Part shown: piece after piece, positions 10,001 through 16,665 of the stretch
Layout: each line of letters begins with the position of its first letter
Numbering within the stretch: position 1 is the stretch's first letter
Assembly (NCBI GenBank): GCA_947474365.1
Contig: CANJIU010000091.1
Coordinates: forward strand, 1-39,439
DNA length: 39,439 nt
DNA from: Opitutia bacterium
GTDB lineage: Bacteria; Verrucomicrobiota; Verrucomicrobiia; Opitutales; Opitutaceae
Direction of reading: 5' to 3'
Made by a program: the position numbers and the translations under genes
The notes under the pieces: generated by a model
The model's input: the letters and a program-made list of their open reading frames with translations, nothing else
The model's database searches: none
Told to the model about the DNA's origin: nothing

Positions 10001-10236
10001 GCCAGTTCGAGGTTGGCGCCCGTCGCGACGTTGAACACCCGGCCTTCGATCATCCCGGTCTTCGGCGTCGCGGAGACATTGGAGACCACGCGCTCCGGCT
10101 CGGCGGCGCGGGAGGGCGCCATAACGAAACCACCCAGCAGGCAAAGTGTGGCCACGGTGAACGCCATCCGCCGCCGGCCACAGGCAACGATTGGTCGATG
10201 GCGAAACTGGGGCCGAGTGGTCGGGCGGAGAGTCAT
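7030..10236 (-). CDS. TonB-dependent receptor with carboxypeptidase-regulatory-like N-terminal domain
   Basis: This is an outer-membrane beta-barrel receptor of 1068 residues from the ATG at 10236. The N-terminus has an arginine-rich n-region, a hydrophobic core and an SRAAEPE cleavage zone (signal peptide to about residue 45). Residues about 61-138 form a carboxypeptidase-regulatory-like beta-sandwich (GMIEGRVFNVATG ... DSDGRFHLVNVPVG). A KLDKFVV segment and a plug domain follow (FLKFLPGVSMN, EISINGVPSANIPI, ISRIEVSFSPTPESDGSALAGSVNM), then a long barrel ending in phenylalanine (GFKGSF), as expected for BAM-dependent insertion. An in-frame start at 10452 exists, but its extra 72 residues are not signal-like. 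It belongs to the large-substrate (SusC-like or siderophore-like) group and differs clearly from the three receptors at 29725-39301. The ligand is unknown. Confidence 0.9.
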   Translation of the reverse strand: MTLRPTTRPQFRHRPIVACGRRRMAFTVATLCLLGGFVMAPSRAAEPERVVSNVSATPKTGMIEGRVFNVATGANLELARLTVEGTLLETFTDSDGRFHLVNVPVGIVHVKVFFTGTDGLTQTVVVAAGQTTQQDLPLSSSGQQPAARVDGMPVKLDKFVVGDSREMSGTAIAINEQRFAPNMKSVVSTDEFGYVPDGNVAEFLKFLPGVSMNSAREISINGVPSANIPITIGGFSVASPIGSGGDGGTARSNSMDVFTTTNISRIEVSFSPTPESDGSALAGSVNMVPRSSFERSRPSFSGSAYVSMLNNGRDLRQPSAFLKFHPGFDFSWVAPVNKRFGYTLSAGHSIRQTDTPVIQNVWRGGGTATNNAAFPNTPFGQPYLSSIVAQATGRKTTRNSFATSADYKLSPHDRLTFGIQYSTFDVILDHFTLTLDTARVLAGQFSLTSTKGAVGSGTAQLGTTASLRNNWTYMPSVVWRHDGPVWKADAGVALSRSRNRTRNIERGLFGTTTSRRTGLTVSFDDVGYWRPRTVTVTDGTTGAPVDPFSLDNYVVTAANGTMRSTDDTRRSAYANVRRDLGWSVPLALKAGLDIRDTVRDGRGFGKAYTFLGRDGVASTTLTPTGDDRALPFAAATYAERIQPNDFARVPGISNARLYEHFLANPAQFGSPTANTSYRSEVSLSNVAEEIVSSAYLRGDLTLFQNRLKLVGGVRAEQTNINAFGPLTDPTLNYQRNALGQPILGANGRPLTILPTTDALGVSKLTYLDRGARAEKEYLRLFPSLNASFNVRDDLVARAAVYTSVGRPDFSQYSGGITLPDTELPPTNTNRIVVNNASIKAWSSRTVNVRLEYYFAGIGQFSVGAFRRDFKDFFGDTVVRPTPEFLAQYGLDFEEYGNYNVATDYNLTTRVRSEGATVNYKQALSFLPSWARGIQVFGNLSVQRMVGDAAANFVGYVPKSGSWGASLTRERFVLHVNWNYRGRARRGLVASGLSIEPGTYNWGATRMVTDVIAEYRFSRRISFFANIRNLNHVSDELEIAGPSTPAVARLRQSAADFGSLWTIGFKGSF

Positions 10237-10543
10237 GATGGGGGGAGACCGAGGTGAAAGTGGCAGTGGCGCGATGCGTTCGCGGCGGCGCGCCGCAACG
10301 GCAACGTCGCCGTGAATTCGATAGGAAACAGTGGGGCAATCACTCCGGGGTGAAGTGACGGTGAGAAGTTCTAGCTTCCGGTGATGTTCGATTCGCCCGC
10401 TGAATCGAGCCATTTCCGTGGATACGGGGGCAACACCGGCTGTTTTCATCAATCCGAAGTCATTCCCATCCGTGCCGATTCGTGTTGAGTGGTGTCAATT
10501 CGTGGTTGCCTGACCGAGGGACTCGCCGCAGCGAATCAGGATC
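10237..10543. other. Divergent intergenic region between receptor and sulfatase
   Basis: About 307 bases separate the receptor start from the sulfatase start. The stretch must hold promoters for both directions, but I find no convincing -35/-10 pair on either strand. It contains one structured element, the 10-base-period repeat at 10468-10507. A possible longer N-terminus of the receptor (to 10452) would lie within it. Confidence 0.5.
10468..10507. repeat. Four-unit 10-bp-period repeat (ATTCGTG family)
   Basis: Four consecutive decamers are in register: ATCCGTGCCG, ATTCGTGTTG, AGTGGTGTCA and ATTCGTGGTT. Their common core is A-T-T-C-G-T-G. It lies between divergent genes, upstream of the sulfatase. 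A related three-unit copy occurs at 14012-14041. The period equals roughly one helical turn. The function is unknown. Confidence 0.55.
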
Positions 10544-12445
10544 ATGAAAGTGCGCGTACTCGTCGGGTGGCTCGGGGTTCTCCTCGTGGCGATGGCAGGC
10601 AGCCGGGCGGCCGACCGGCCCAATCTCCTCTGGATCACGGCCGAGGATCTCAGCCCGCATCTGGGATGCTTCGGCGATACGTTCGCGCGCACGCCCAACC
10701 TCGACGCGTTTGCCAAACAAGCGGTGCGCTACACCCGGGCGTTTTCCGCCGCTCCGGTGTGCGCGCCCTCGCGCGTCACGTTGGTGACCGGCGTCTGGGC
10801 CAACTCTCTCGGCAACCCGCACCTGCGCTGCGAGATGACCCTGCCCGACGGCTTTGAAGGTTATCCGATCTATCTGCGCAACGGCGGTTATTTCACGACG
10901 AACAACGTCAAGACTGACTACAACCTGCGCGACGAGGCCGCGATCGTTCGTCGGTGGTGGAACCGCAGCGACGCCCGGGCCCATTGGCGGCAACGTGCAC
11001 CGGGCCAGCCGTTCATGGCGGTGTTCAACCTGATGGAAACGCATCAGTCGCGTCTGAGCGTCTGGCCGGAATCGCAATTCGAGAGCGAGATCGGTCGCCA
11101 GCTGAGCAAGGCCGAACGCGCCGATCCCGCCAAGGTTCCCGTGCCACCTTTCTATCCCGATCTTCCCGCGACGCGAAAGGCGATGGCTCGCCTCTACGAC
11201 TGCATCACCGTGATGGACCGCCGGGTCGGCGAGCTACTGAAGCAACTCGAGGACGACGGCCTCGCCGACGACACGATCGTGTTTTACTATCCGGATCACG
11301 GCACGGGCATGCCCCGGAGCAAGCGCCTCCTCTACGATTCGGGCACGCGGGTGCCGCTGATGATCCGGTTTCCGAAGAAGTGGGCGCATCTCGCGCCCGC
11401 CGCGCCGGGCGCGACCGTGGATCGCCTCGTGACGTTTGTGGACTTTGCGCCGACACTGCTGAGCCTCGCGGGACTGCCCATCCCGGCGCATTTTCAGGGC
11501 ACGGCGTTTGTCGGCGCGGCGGCCGGGGCGCCGCGGCGGTATGTTTTCGGCACGCGCGATCGCGTCGACGAGGCCTACGACACCGCCCGCAGCGTGCGGG
11601 ACGAACGCTGGCTCTACATCCGGAACTACCGGCCGCATCTCTCGTGGGCGCCGCCCGAAGGATATTCCGACGGCAGCCCGTTTCGCCGCGAACTCGTCAC
11701 GCTCGCCCGGGCGGGAAAACTTGGCACCGGCCCGACCGCGTGGCTCGCTCCCACGCGCGCCCGAGAGGAGCTCTACGACACCGTCGCCGATCCAAATCAG
11801 CTCACAAATCTTGCCACCGAACCCGCCCAAGTCACGACGCTCAACCGCCTCCGCGCGGCGTTGCGCGATTGGTTGGGCGAGATTCGCGATACGGCTTTTC
11901 TCCCCGAGGAGCAGTCGTTCGCGCGGGCGCAGGGACAGGCTCCGTACACGCTGGCGCGCACGGCCGGAGCGTACCCCTTCGAGCGGATCCTCGCCACCGC
12001 CGAGTGGGTGGGAGACCTGGCCGCGGTGGCGCGCCAGCGGGAGGCCTTGCGCGATGCCGACAGCACGGTGCGATACTGGGCTGCCGTGGGCTTTGCGGCA
12101 AACGTCGCGGGCGCGGCCGCCGCCCGCACGGACCTGGAACGGGCGCTGGGCGATGATTCACCCTCGGTGCGCGTTGTGGCCGCCGGCGCACTGCTCGGCA
12201 TCGCGGACCATCCCGCCGCGCTGGATCTGCTCAGCGGAGCGCTGCGCGGCAACGACCTGAACGTTGCGCTCCACGCCGCCCGCACGCTGCAGTATGCCGG
12301 CGAACGCGCCCGGCCCATTTTGCCGCAACTACGCGAGCGGCTGGCGTTGGCTCGCAACCGTCAGGACAGCTCACCTCCCGATCTGTACCTCGTGTTCAGC
12401 CTGGGTGCTTTGTCCGACGCACTGAACGCGCCCCCCGCCAAGTAG
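10544..12445 (+). CDS. Exported sulfatase with C-terminal HEAT-like repeats
   Basis: This 633-residue protein is a type I (formylglycine-dependent) sulfatase. It has a signal peptide at residues 1-22 (hydrophobic core, cleavage near SRAA), then RPNLLWITAEDLSPHLGCFG with acidic metal-binding residues near E34 and D35. The signature CAPSR at 73-77 has a cysteine that would be converted to formylglycine, and PDHGTG forms the later metal site. Residues from about 455 to the end form helical HEAT-like repeats (DADSTVRYWAAVGFA, DDSPSVRVVAAGALLG, NDLNVALHAARTL). This is the layout of the N-sulfoglucosamine sulfohydrolase-like group in Planctomycetes and Verrucomicrobia. It should remove sulfate from a glycan in the periplasm or at the cell surface. 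AGGA lies only about three bases before the ATG, a weak ribosome-binding site. It is divergent from the TonB receptor, suggesting a joint role. Confidence 0.9.
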   Translation: MKVRVLVGWLGVLLVAMAGSRAADRPNLLWITAEDLSPHLGCFGDTFARTPNLDAFAKQAVRYTRAFSAAPVCAPSRVTLVTGVWANSLGNPHLRCEMTLPDGFEGYPIYLRNGGYFTTNNVKTDYNLRDEAAIVRRWWNRSDARAHWRQRAPGQPFMAVFNLMETHQSRLSVWPESQFESEIGRQLSKAERADPAKVPVPPFYPDLPATRKAMARLYDCITVMDRRVGELLKQLEDDGLADDTIVFYYPDHGTGMPRSKRLLYDSGTRVPLMIRFPKKWAHLAPAAPGATVDRLVTFVDFAPTLLSLAGLPIPAHFQGTAFVGAAAGAPRRYVFGTRDRVDEAYDTARSVRDERWLYIRNYRPHLSWAPPEGYSDGSPFRRELVTLARAGKLGTGPTAWLAPTRAREELYDTVADPNQLTNLATEPAQVTTLNRLRAALRDWLGEIRDTAFLPEEQSFARAQGQAPYTLARTAGAYPFERILATAEWVGDLAAVARQREALRDADSTVRYWAAVGFAANVAGAAAARTDLERALGDDSPSVRVVAAGALLGIADHPAALDLLSGALRGNDLNVALHAARTLQYAGERARPILPQLRERLALARNRQDSSPPDLYLVFSLGALSDALNAPPAK

Positions 12446-12457
12446 GGCCGGCGCGCC

Positions 12458-12479
12458 GCGTCGGTTCCCGACACGACGC
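12458..12479. terminator. GC-rich stem-loop after the sulfatase gene
   Basis: GCGTCG (12458-12463) and CGACGC (12474-12479) are reverse complements around a ten-base loop. An alternative tighter hairpin is GTCGG/CCGAC at 12460-12472. It begins 13 bases after the sulfatase stop. A run of C rather than T follows, so it is not a standard intrinsic terminator. Confidence 0.25.
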
Positions 12480-12548
12480 CCCCCCCCTCGCTGCACCATC
12501 CTCCCGATTACACCGGCTTCACTCGCTGGAGCAGCAAGCTAATCTCGC

Positions 12549-12578
12549 CCCAACGGGCGCGGATAGGACTCCGTTGGG
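12549..12578. promoter_or_regulatory. 8-bp inverted repeat in the leader of the surE-like gene
   Basis: CCCAACGG (12549-12556) and CCGTTGGG (12571-12578) are perfect reverse complements separated by 14 bases. The repeat lies 38 bases upstream of the ATG at 12616 and about 100 bases after the sulfatase stop. It could be a leader hairpin, an operator or a terminator remnant; the sequence alone does not decide. Confidence 0.35.
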
Positions 12579-12615
12579 TTTGCACCGCAGGCGCGTCTTG
12601 GGTAATTTTTGATCA

Positions 12616-13899
12616 ATGAAGGCGCCACTTCACATCGGCTCGTGGCAGCAACTTCTGCGGCGGGTGTTACTGGTCATCGCGGCGGGCGTCGCCACTGTAT
12701 CCGCGATGGCCATGCGGATCGTGCTGACCAACGACGATGGATTCGAGACACGCAATATCCAAGCACTCTTCACGGCTCTGAAAGCCGCCGGTCACGAGGT
12801 AATTTTGAGCGCGCCCTACCGGGACCAGAGCGGAACTTCCGCCGTGCTGGGAGGGATTTCGGAGAACTCCCGCACGGGTACGCCCTCGCAAGGCGGATTA
12901 ATTCCCGCCGGAGCACCGTCGGTGGGGCCGACCACAATCGCGGCTGATCAATATTACGTCGATGGCTCTCCAGCCACTGCAGCAGTCTATGGAGTCGAGG
13001 TTCTGGCCCGGGCAAAATGGGCCGCCGCACCCGACCTCGTGATTTCCGGCCCCAATGTCGGCAACAATCTCGGCACCATCACCCCGCATTCGGGCACCGT
13101 CGGCGCCGCGATTACCATGCTCAACCGCGGTGTTCCGGCGATCGCGGTGAGCGGGGCGAATGGAAACGCGGCGACAGCCAATATCCTGGCGGCGATCACG
13201 CTGCGAGTGATCGTCGCAATCGAAGCCAACGGCCGGATCGCCCTTCCTCCCGGCATCGGACTCAACGTCAACGTTCCCGTCCTCGACCCCACCCGGTCCC
13301 CGGCCTCCTACCGTTTTGTCTTCGCCCAGGTGGGCGCCGGAGCCGGCAGCGAGGCCTCGGCCTTCGCCGAAGGCAACACGGTGACCGTAAGTCCGATTCA
13401 AGGGACGTACCAGGCCCCTCCGGACCTCGCCGTGCTGGCCCTGGCCCAGATGCGGCAGTTGTTCAGCGCGTCGCTGGCGATACCGAATCCAAAACTGACC
13501 AACCTTTCGGTCCGGGGATTCGTCGGAGCGGGGAACGCCGTGCAGATTGCCGGCTTCGTCGTCTCGGGAAATTCGTCCAAGACCGTCCTGATTCGCGCCA
13601 GCGGTCTGGCACTCGCTTCGTTTGGAGTTTTGGGAGCGCTGGCGGATCCCTACGTCGAACTGTACGACCGCGAAAACCGGCTCATTGCGACCAACGACAA
13701 TTGGAGTGACGACGAAATGAAAGCCACGGCCATCGCCGCTGCGGCCGCCCGCGTCGGAGCATTTCCCTGGACGGCTGGAACCAAGGATGCCGCCGTGCTT
13801 GTGACGCTTGCCCCCGGGTTGTACACCGTGGTTATTCGAGGGAGCGGGAACACTACCGGCGTCGCGTTAATCGAGACCTACGATATCAACATCGATTAA
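12616..13899 (+). CDS. Exported SurE-like phosphatase/nucleotidase with extra C-terminal beta domain
   Basis: Residues 33-280 match the SurE family (5'/3'-nucleotidase, survival protein E). The start of the fold is MRIVLTNDDGFETRNIQAL, with metal ligands D40 and D41 in the NDDG motif. S72 lies in DQSGTSAV, N147 in SGPNVGNN, and HSGTVGAA follows. These match the four metal-binding positions of the family. Unusually, an obvious signal peptide precedes the fold (LLRRVLLVIAAGVATVSAMA), and residues from about 295 to 427 form an additional beta-rich domain (NLSVRGFVG ... ADPYVELYD ... LAPGLYTVVIRG). I associate that domain with secreted Opitutaceae proteins. Typical SurE is about 250 residues and cytoplasmic. 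The likely role is a periplasmic or surface phosphatase. No Shine-Dalgarno is seen; the ATG at 12616 is supported by the signal peptide. Confidence 0.85.
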   Translation: MKAPLHIGSWQQLLRRVLLVIAAGVATVSAMAMRIVLTNDDGFETRNIQALFTALKAAGHEVILSAPYRDQSGTSAVLGGISENSRTGTPSQGGLIPAGAPSVGPTTIAADQYYVDGSPATAAVYGVEVLARAKWAAAPDLVISGPNVGNNLGTITPHSGTVGAAITMLNRGVPAIAVSGANGNAATANILAAITLRVIVAIEANGRIALPPGIGLNVNVPVLDPTRSPASYRFVFAQVGAGAGSEASAFAEGNTVTVSPIQGTYQAPPDLAVLALAQMRQLFSASLAIPNPKLTNLSVRGFVGAGNAVQIAGFVVSGNSSKTVLIRASGLALASFGVLGALADPYVELYDRENRLIATNDNWSDDEMKATAIAAAAARVGAFPWTAGTKDAAVLVTLAPGLYTVVIRGSGNTTGVALIETYDINID

Positions 13900-14011
13900 T
13901 CTGCGGTTCGCTCGCCATCCTGAACAGGAGCACGATCGCCGGCCGCCCGCCTGTGATTCAAGCCCGGCGTCAATCGACCGGCTCGCTCCGGATCCGACAG
14001 CGCTGAATTTC

Positions 14012-14041
14012 CCTCGTGGCCATTCGTGTCGCTTCGCGGCT
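14012..14041. repeat. Three-unit 10-bp-period repeat (ATTCGTG family)
   Basis: Three decamers are in register: CCTCGTGGCC, ATTCGTGTCG and CTTCGCGGCT. They resemble the four-unit copy at 10468-10507. They lie in the 180-base space between the convergent ends of the surE-like gene and the trihaem protein gene, in which I see no other feature. Confidence 0.45.
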
Positions 14042-14079
14042 CCACTGCATCGGCTCCGGCGCAGCGCTCGACGGCATCG

Positions 14080-16665
14080 TCACGGCTTCGGCCGGTGCCA
14101 GAGGGATTCCCAGTAGCGACGCTCCACCGCGTAAACGTCGGCGACGTCATTCGGTTTCACGTCCGCCGCCAACACCCCGTAGCGTTTCATTTCCCGCACC
14201 CAGTCGGTGCGCGGCACGAAATCCGCCATGTCGAACCGCCGGTCCTTCGCCAAAAAATCCCGGCCCGCGACGACCAGTCCGAGCAGCGCCCGGTAGTCCG
14301 CGTCGTCCGTGTTGGCAAAAACCGCTGCCGCCGCCCCGGACGCCGGCTCACGGCAAAGTCCCCAGCCGCCCGCCTCCGGCGCGAGCGGCGCGAGCAGCAA
14401 CAGCGACTTCTCGGGCCGCGACAGGTTGAAGACGATGTGACGGCTCGTGAGCAGACGCGGATCATCGAGGCTCGGCTGCCAGAAACTCACCCCGCGCTCA
14501 TCAGCAAGATGCAGCGGCAGGCGACGACTCGGCTGCTCGTGGCAACGGACGCAGCGGCGCTGAATCGCCTCGGTCGCGACCGCGGTGGCCGGCCAGCCGG
14601 CGCCGGTGTTCACCTGTTTGTTTTCGGCGTAATTGCCGATCATGCCGCTGCCCAGCGCCGCATACGTGCCGGGGTAGGCGGCGGCGGACTCGATCCACAA
14701 CCGCAGGATCTGCTTCTGCGCGGGCGTGGCCTTCACGTCGAAGTGCGAACCGTCGAGCATGGTGAGCAGGCGACTCGCAGACGAGCCGAGGGCGCGCGGG
14801 CTGTAGTTGCTTTTCGGCTGGTTGCGGCCGTCAGCGAAGAGACGCGCGATCGTCAGCATGTAGTAACTGTGGCTGAACAGCGGCCCATGGTCGCCGGTCA
14901 GCACCAGGCGACCGGCCCGCGGTCCGCCCCGCGCCGTCTTCTCGTAGCCGTGGCAGTCCGTGCACAAGGCATTGAGGATGGGCTGCACGTCGCGGGGGAA
15001 ATCGATCACCTCCGGCACGCCGCGAATCGGCTCGATCCGCGCGGCAGGCTTGCGCACCGCGAGCGTGGCGTGCGTTCCGGCGCGCGGGGTCTGCGAACGA
15101 TGTTCGTGGCAGCCGACGCAACTCATAATCTCGCCCGGCTGCACGCAAGTGAAACTCTGCATCCGTTTCACGGCCAGATCCTGCTCGTCGAGCGCCACGA
15201 AAAAGACACTGCGCAGCGCGGGGACCTCGAAATAGGCGCTGCCATCCGCCTCGACCGGCACGGTGCCGAGGATGCGTTCGAGCGTAAACGTGCCGCCGTA
15301 ACTGATGGGCTCCATGCCGCCGGTGTAGTGGATCGGCATCGGCAGTGTCTCGAGCACGAGGAGCTTCTTGATCTCGCCCGGCTTCACACCGGTCATGTTG
15401 CGGCCGTGGTTCACGTCGGCGAGGAGCATGCGGCCGGTGGCCTCCTCCGGCTTCACCCGATCCTGCAGCACGAATTCACGGACGCGCGGGACGAGGGGGC
15501 GCGGCTCATGGCATTCGAGGCCCGCGGCGATGTCTTCGGCCGGCAGTTTCAGGATTTCCTGGGTGCGGCCTGCGCCATCCATCACGACGAGGGTATGGCG
15601 CGCCGCGGCGAGAAAACAGTTTTCGCTGAAAGCCCAGGGATCGCGGAAGTTCGGGGTCTTGCTGATGCTCTTCGCCAACTCCTTCGCATCCGGCCCGCCC
15701 TTCGGATCGATGACGGTGATCACGCCGTCGTGCTCACGCTTGCCGTGGCCGGGACTGAAGCTGGCGACGATCTTGTCAGAGCCCGGGATCGGCTTGGCGT
15801 CGATCATCGTGATCCCGGGATGCAGGTTGCCGAACCACGTCATCTGCTCGGTGCCGTCGGGGTTGGCGCTCCAGAGGTGGTGAAAGTGCACCTGGCTCCG
15901 GTCGACGTATTCCCAGCGCGTGTAGAGCACCCGGCCGTCGGGCAGCGGCCACGGCGTGTTGTCCTGCTCGTTGTTGCTGGAGAGCGCGCGGATGCCCGAA
16001 CCGTCGGCGTTGCAGCGATGCAGCACCGCGACCTGCGTGAGCCAGCAATTGACCCAGCGATTGCAGCGGCTGCTCACAAAAATGATTTCCCCGTTGGGCA
16101 GATAAGACGCCTCGAAGTCGTCGAACGGCCCAGTCGTGAGCTGGCGCAGGCCGGTGCCGTCAGCGTTGATTTCGTGGAGGTGATAGTTCGCGGTGCCACC
16201 GGGGCGGTAGCTGAAGAGAATCGTCTTTCCGTCGTAGCTCATCTGCGGGTCGCGGATGCCGCCCGTGGCGTCGGCGAGCAGGGTCGTCAGCGCGCCGGTC
16301 GCGAGATTGAGACGGTAAAGCTTCGCCCCGTCGGCGTAGGCCTTGCGGGCAGGATCGTGGGAGTAGTAGCCGAAGTTCGCATACCAGTGGCCGTCAGTCT
16401 GGTTCAGCGCCCGGGCGGCGAAAACAATGTCCCCGACGCCCTGCATCGGCCCGGCCTGAAAGCCGGGCAGGAGGTTGGCCGGGGCGGCAACCGGGGCGGC
16501 GGCGAACGACGAGAACACGAGGCACGCGAGCAACAACGCGAGCGACGCGAGCCCGGGAGCGACCGACCGCGCTGCAATCGGCGCGGCGGCAAAGCGTGCC
16601 CTCGACTCCTCAACCCATGATGTAGTCGCGAGTGGCATTGGTTGCGGTGGTTTTGCTGAAGTCAC
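14080..16665 (-). CDS. HzsA-like trihaem c-type cytochrome (beta-propeller + cytochrome domain)
   Basis: This 861-residue exported protein resembles hydrazine synthase alpha subunits in layout. A signal anchor at about residues 36-60 is followed by a TolB/HzsA-like beta-propeller with repeated 'N.DGTG.RQLT' and 'LP.G.ILF.S' blades (about 75-400). A middle domain (TLERILGTVPVEADGSAYFEVPA) precedes the haem region. CxxCH sites lie at 516-520 (CVGCH), 568-572 (CTDCH) and 705-709 (CVRCH). True hydrazine synthase needs partner subunits and an anammox context, absent here, so this is a relative of unknown function, probably periplasmic electron transfer or redox catalysis. The GTG at 16665 directly abuts the stop of the upstream gene; the ATG at 16638 is an alternative start. 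It is the last gene of the cluster. Confidence 0.8.
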   Translation of the reverse strand: MTSAKPPQPMPLATTSWVEESRARFAAAPIAARSVAPGLASLALLLACLVFSSFAAAPVAAPANLLPGFQAGPMQGVGDIVFAARALNQTDGHWYANFGYYSHDPARKAYADGAKLYRLNLATGALTTLLADATGGIRDPQMSYDGKTILFSYRPGGTANYHLHEINADGTGLRQLTTGPFDDFEASYLPNGEIIFVSSRCNRWVNCWLTQVAVLHRCNADGSGIRALSSNNEQDNTPWPLPDGRVLYTRWEYVDRSQVHFHHLWSANPDGTEQMTWFGNLHPGITMIDAKPIPGSDKIVASFSPGHGKREHDGVITVIDPKGGPDAKELAKSISKTPNFRDPWAFSENCFLAAARHTLVVMDGAGRTQEILKLPAEDIAAGLECHEPRPLVPRVREFVLQDRVKPEEATGRMLLADVNHGRNMTGVKPGEIKKLLVLETLPMPIHYTGGMEPISYGGTFTLERILGTVPVEADGSAYFEVPALRSVFFVALDEQDLAVKRMQSFTCVQPGEIMSCVGCHEHRSQTPRAGTHATLAVRKPAARIEPIRGVPEVIDFPRDVQPILNALCTDCHGYEKTARGGPRAGRLVLTGDHGPLFSHSYYMLTIARLFADGRNQPKSNYSPRALGSSASRLLTMLDGSHFDVKATPAQKQILRLWIESAAAYPGTYAALGSGMIGNYAENKQVNTGAGWPATAVATEAIQRRCVRCHEQPSRRLPLHLADERGVSFWQPSLDDPRLLTSRHIVFNLSRPEKSLLLLAPLAPEAGGWGLCREPASGAAAAVFANTDDADYRALLGLVVAGRDFLAKDRRFDMADFVPRTDWVREMKRYGVLAADVKPNDVADVYAVERRYWESLWHRPKP

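Noticed and set aside
10237..10452. N-terminal extension of the TonB receptor to a start at 10452
   Set aside because: The added 72 residues have no signal-peptide character, and the proper signal region begins at the ATG at 10236.
14026..16620. Very long open frame on the plus strand opposite the trihaem protein gene
   Set aside because: It is a GC-bias shadow: the translation is rich in R, A, H and V without domains, whereas the minus strand encodes clear propeller blades and CxxCH motifs.
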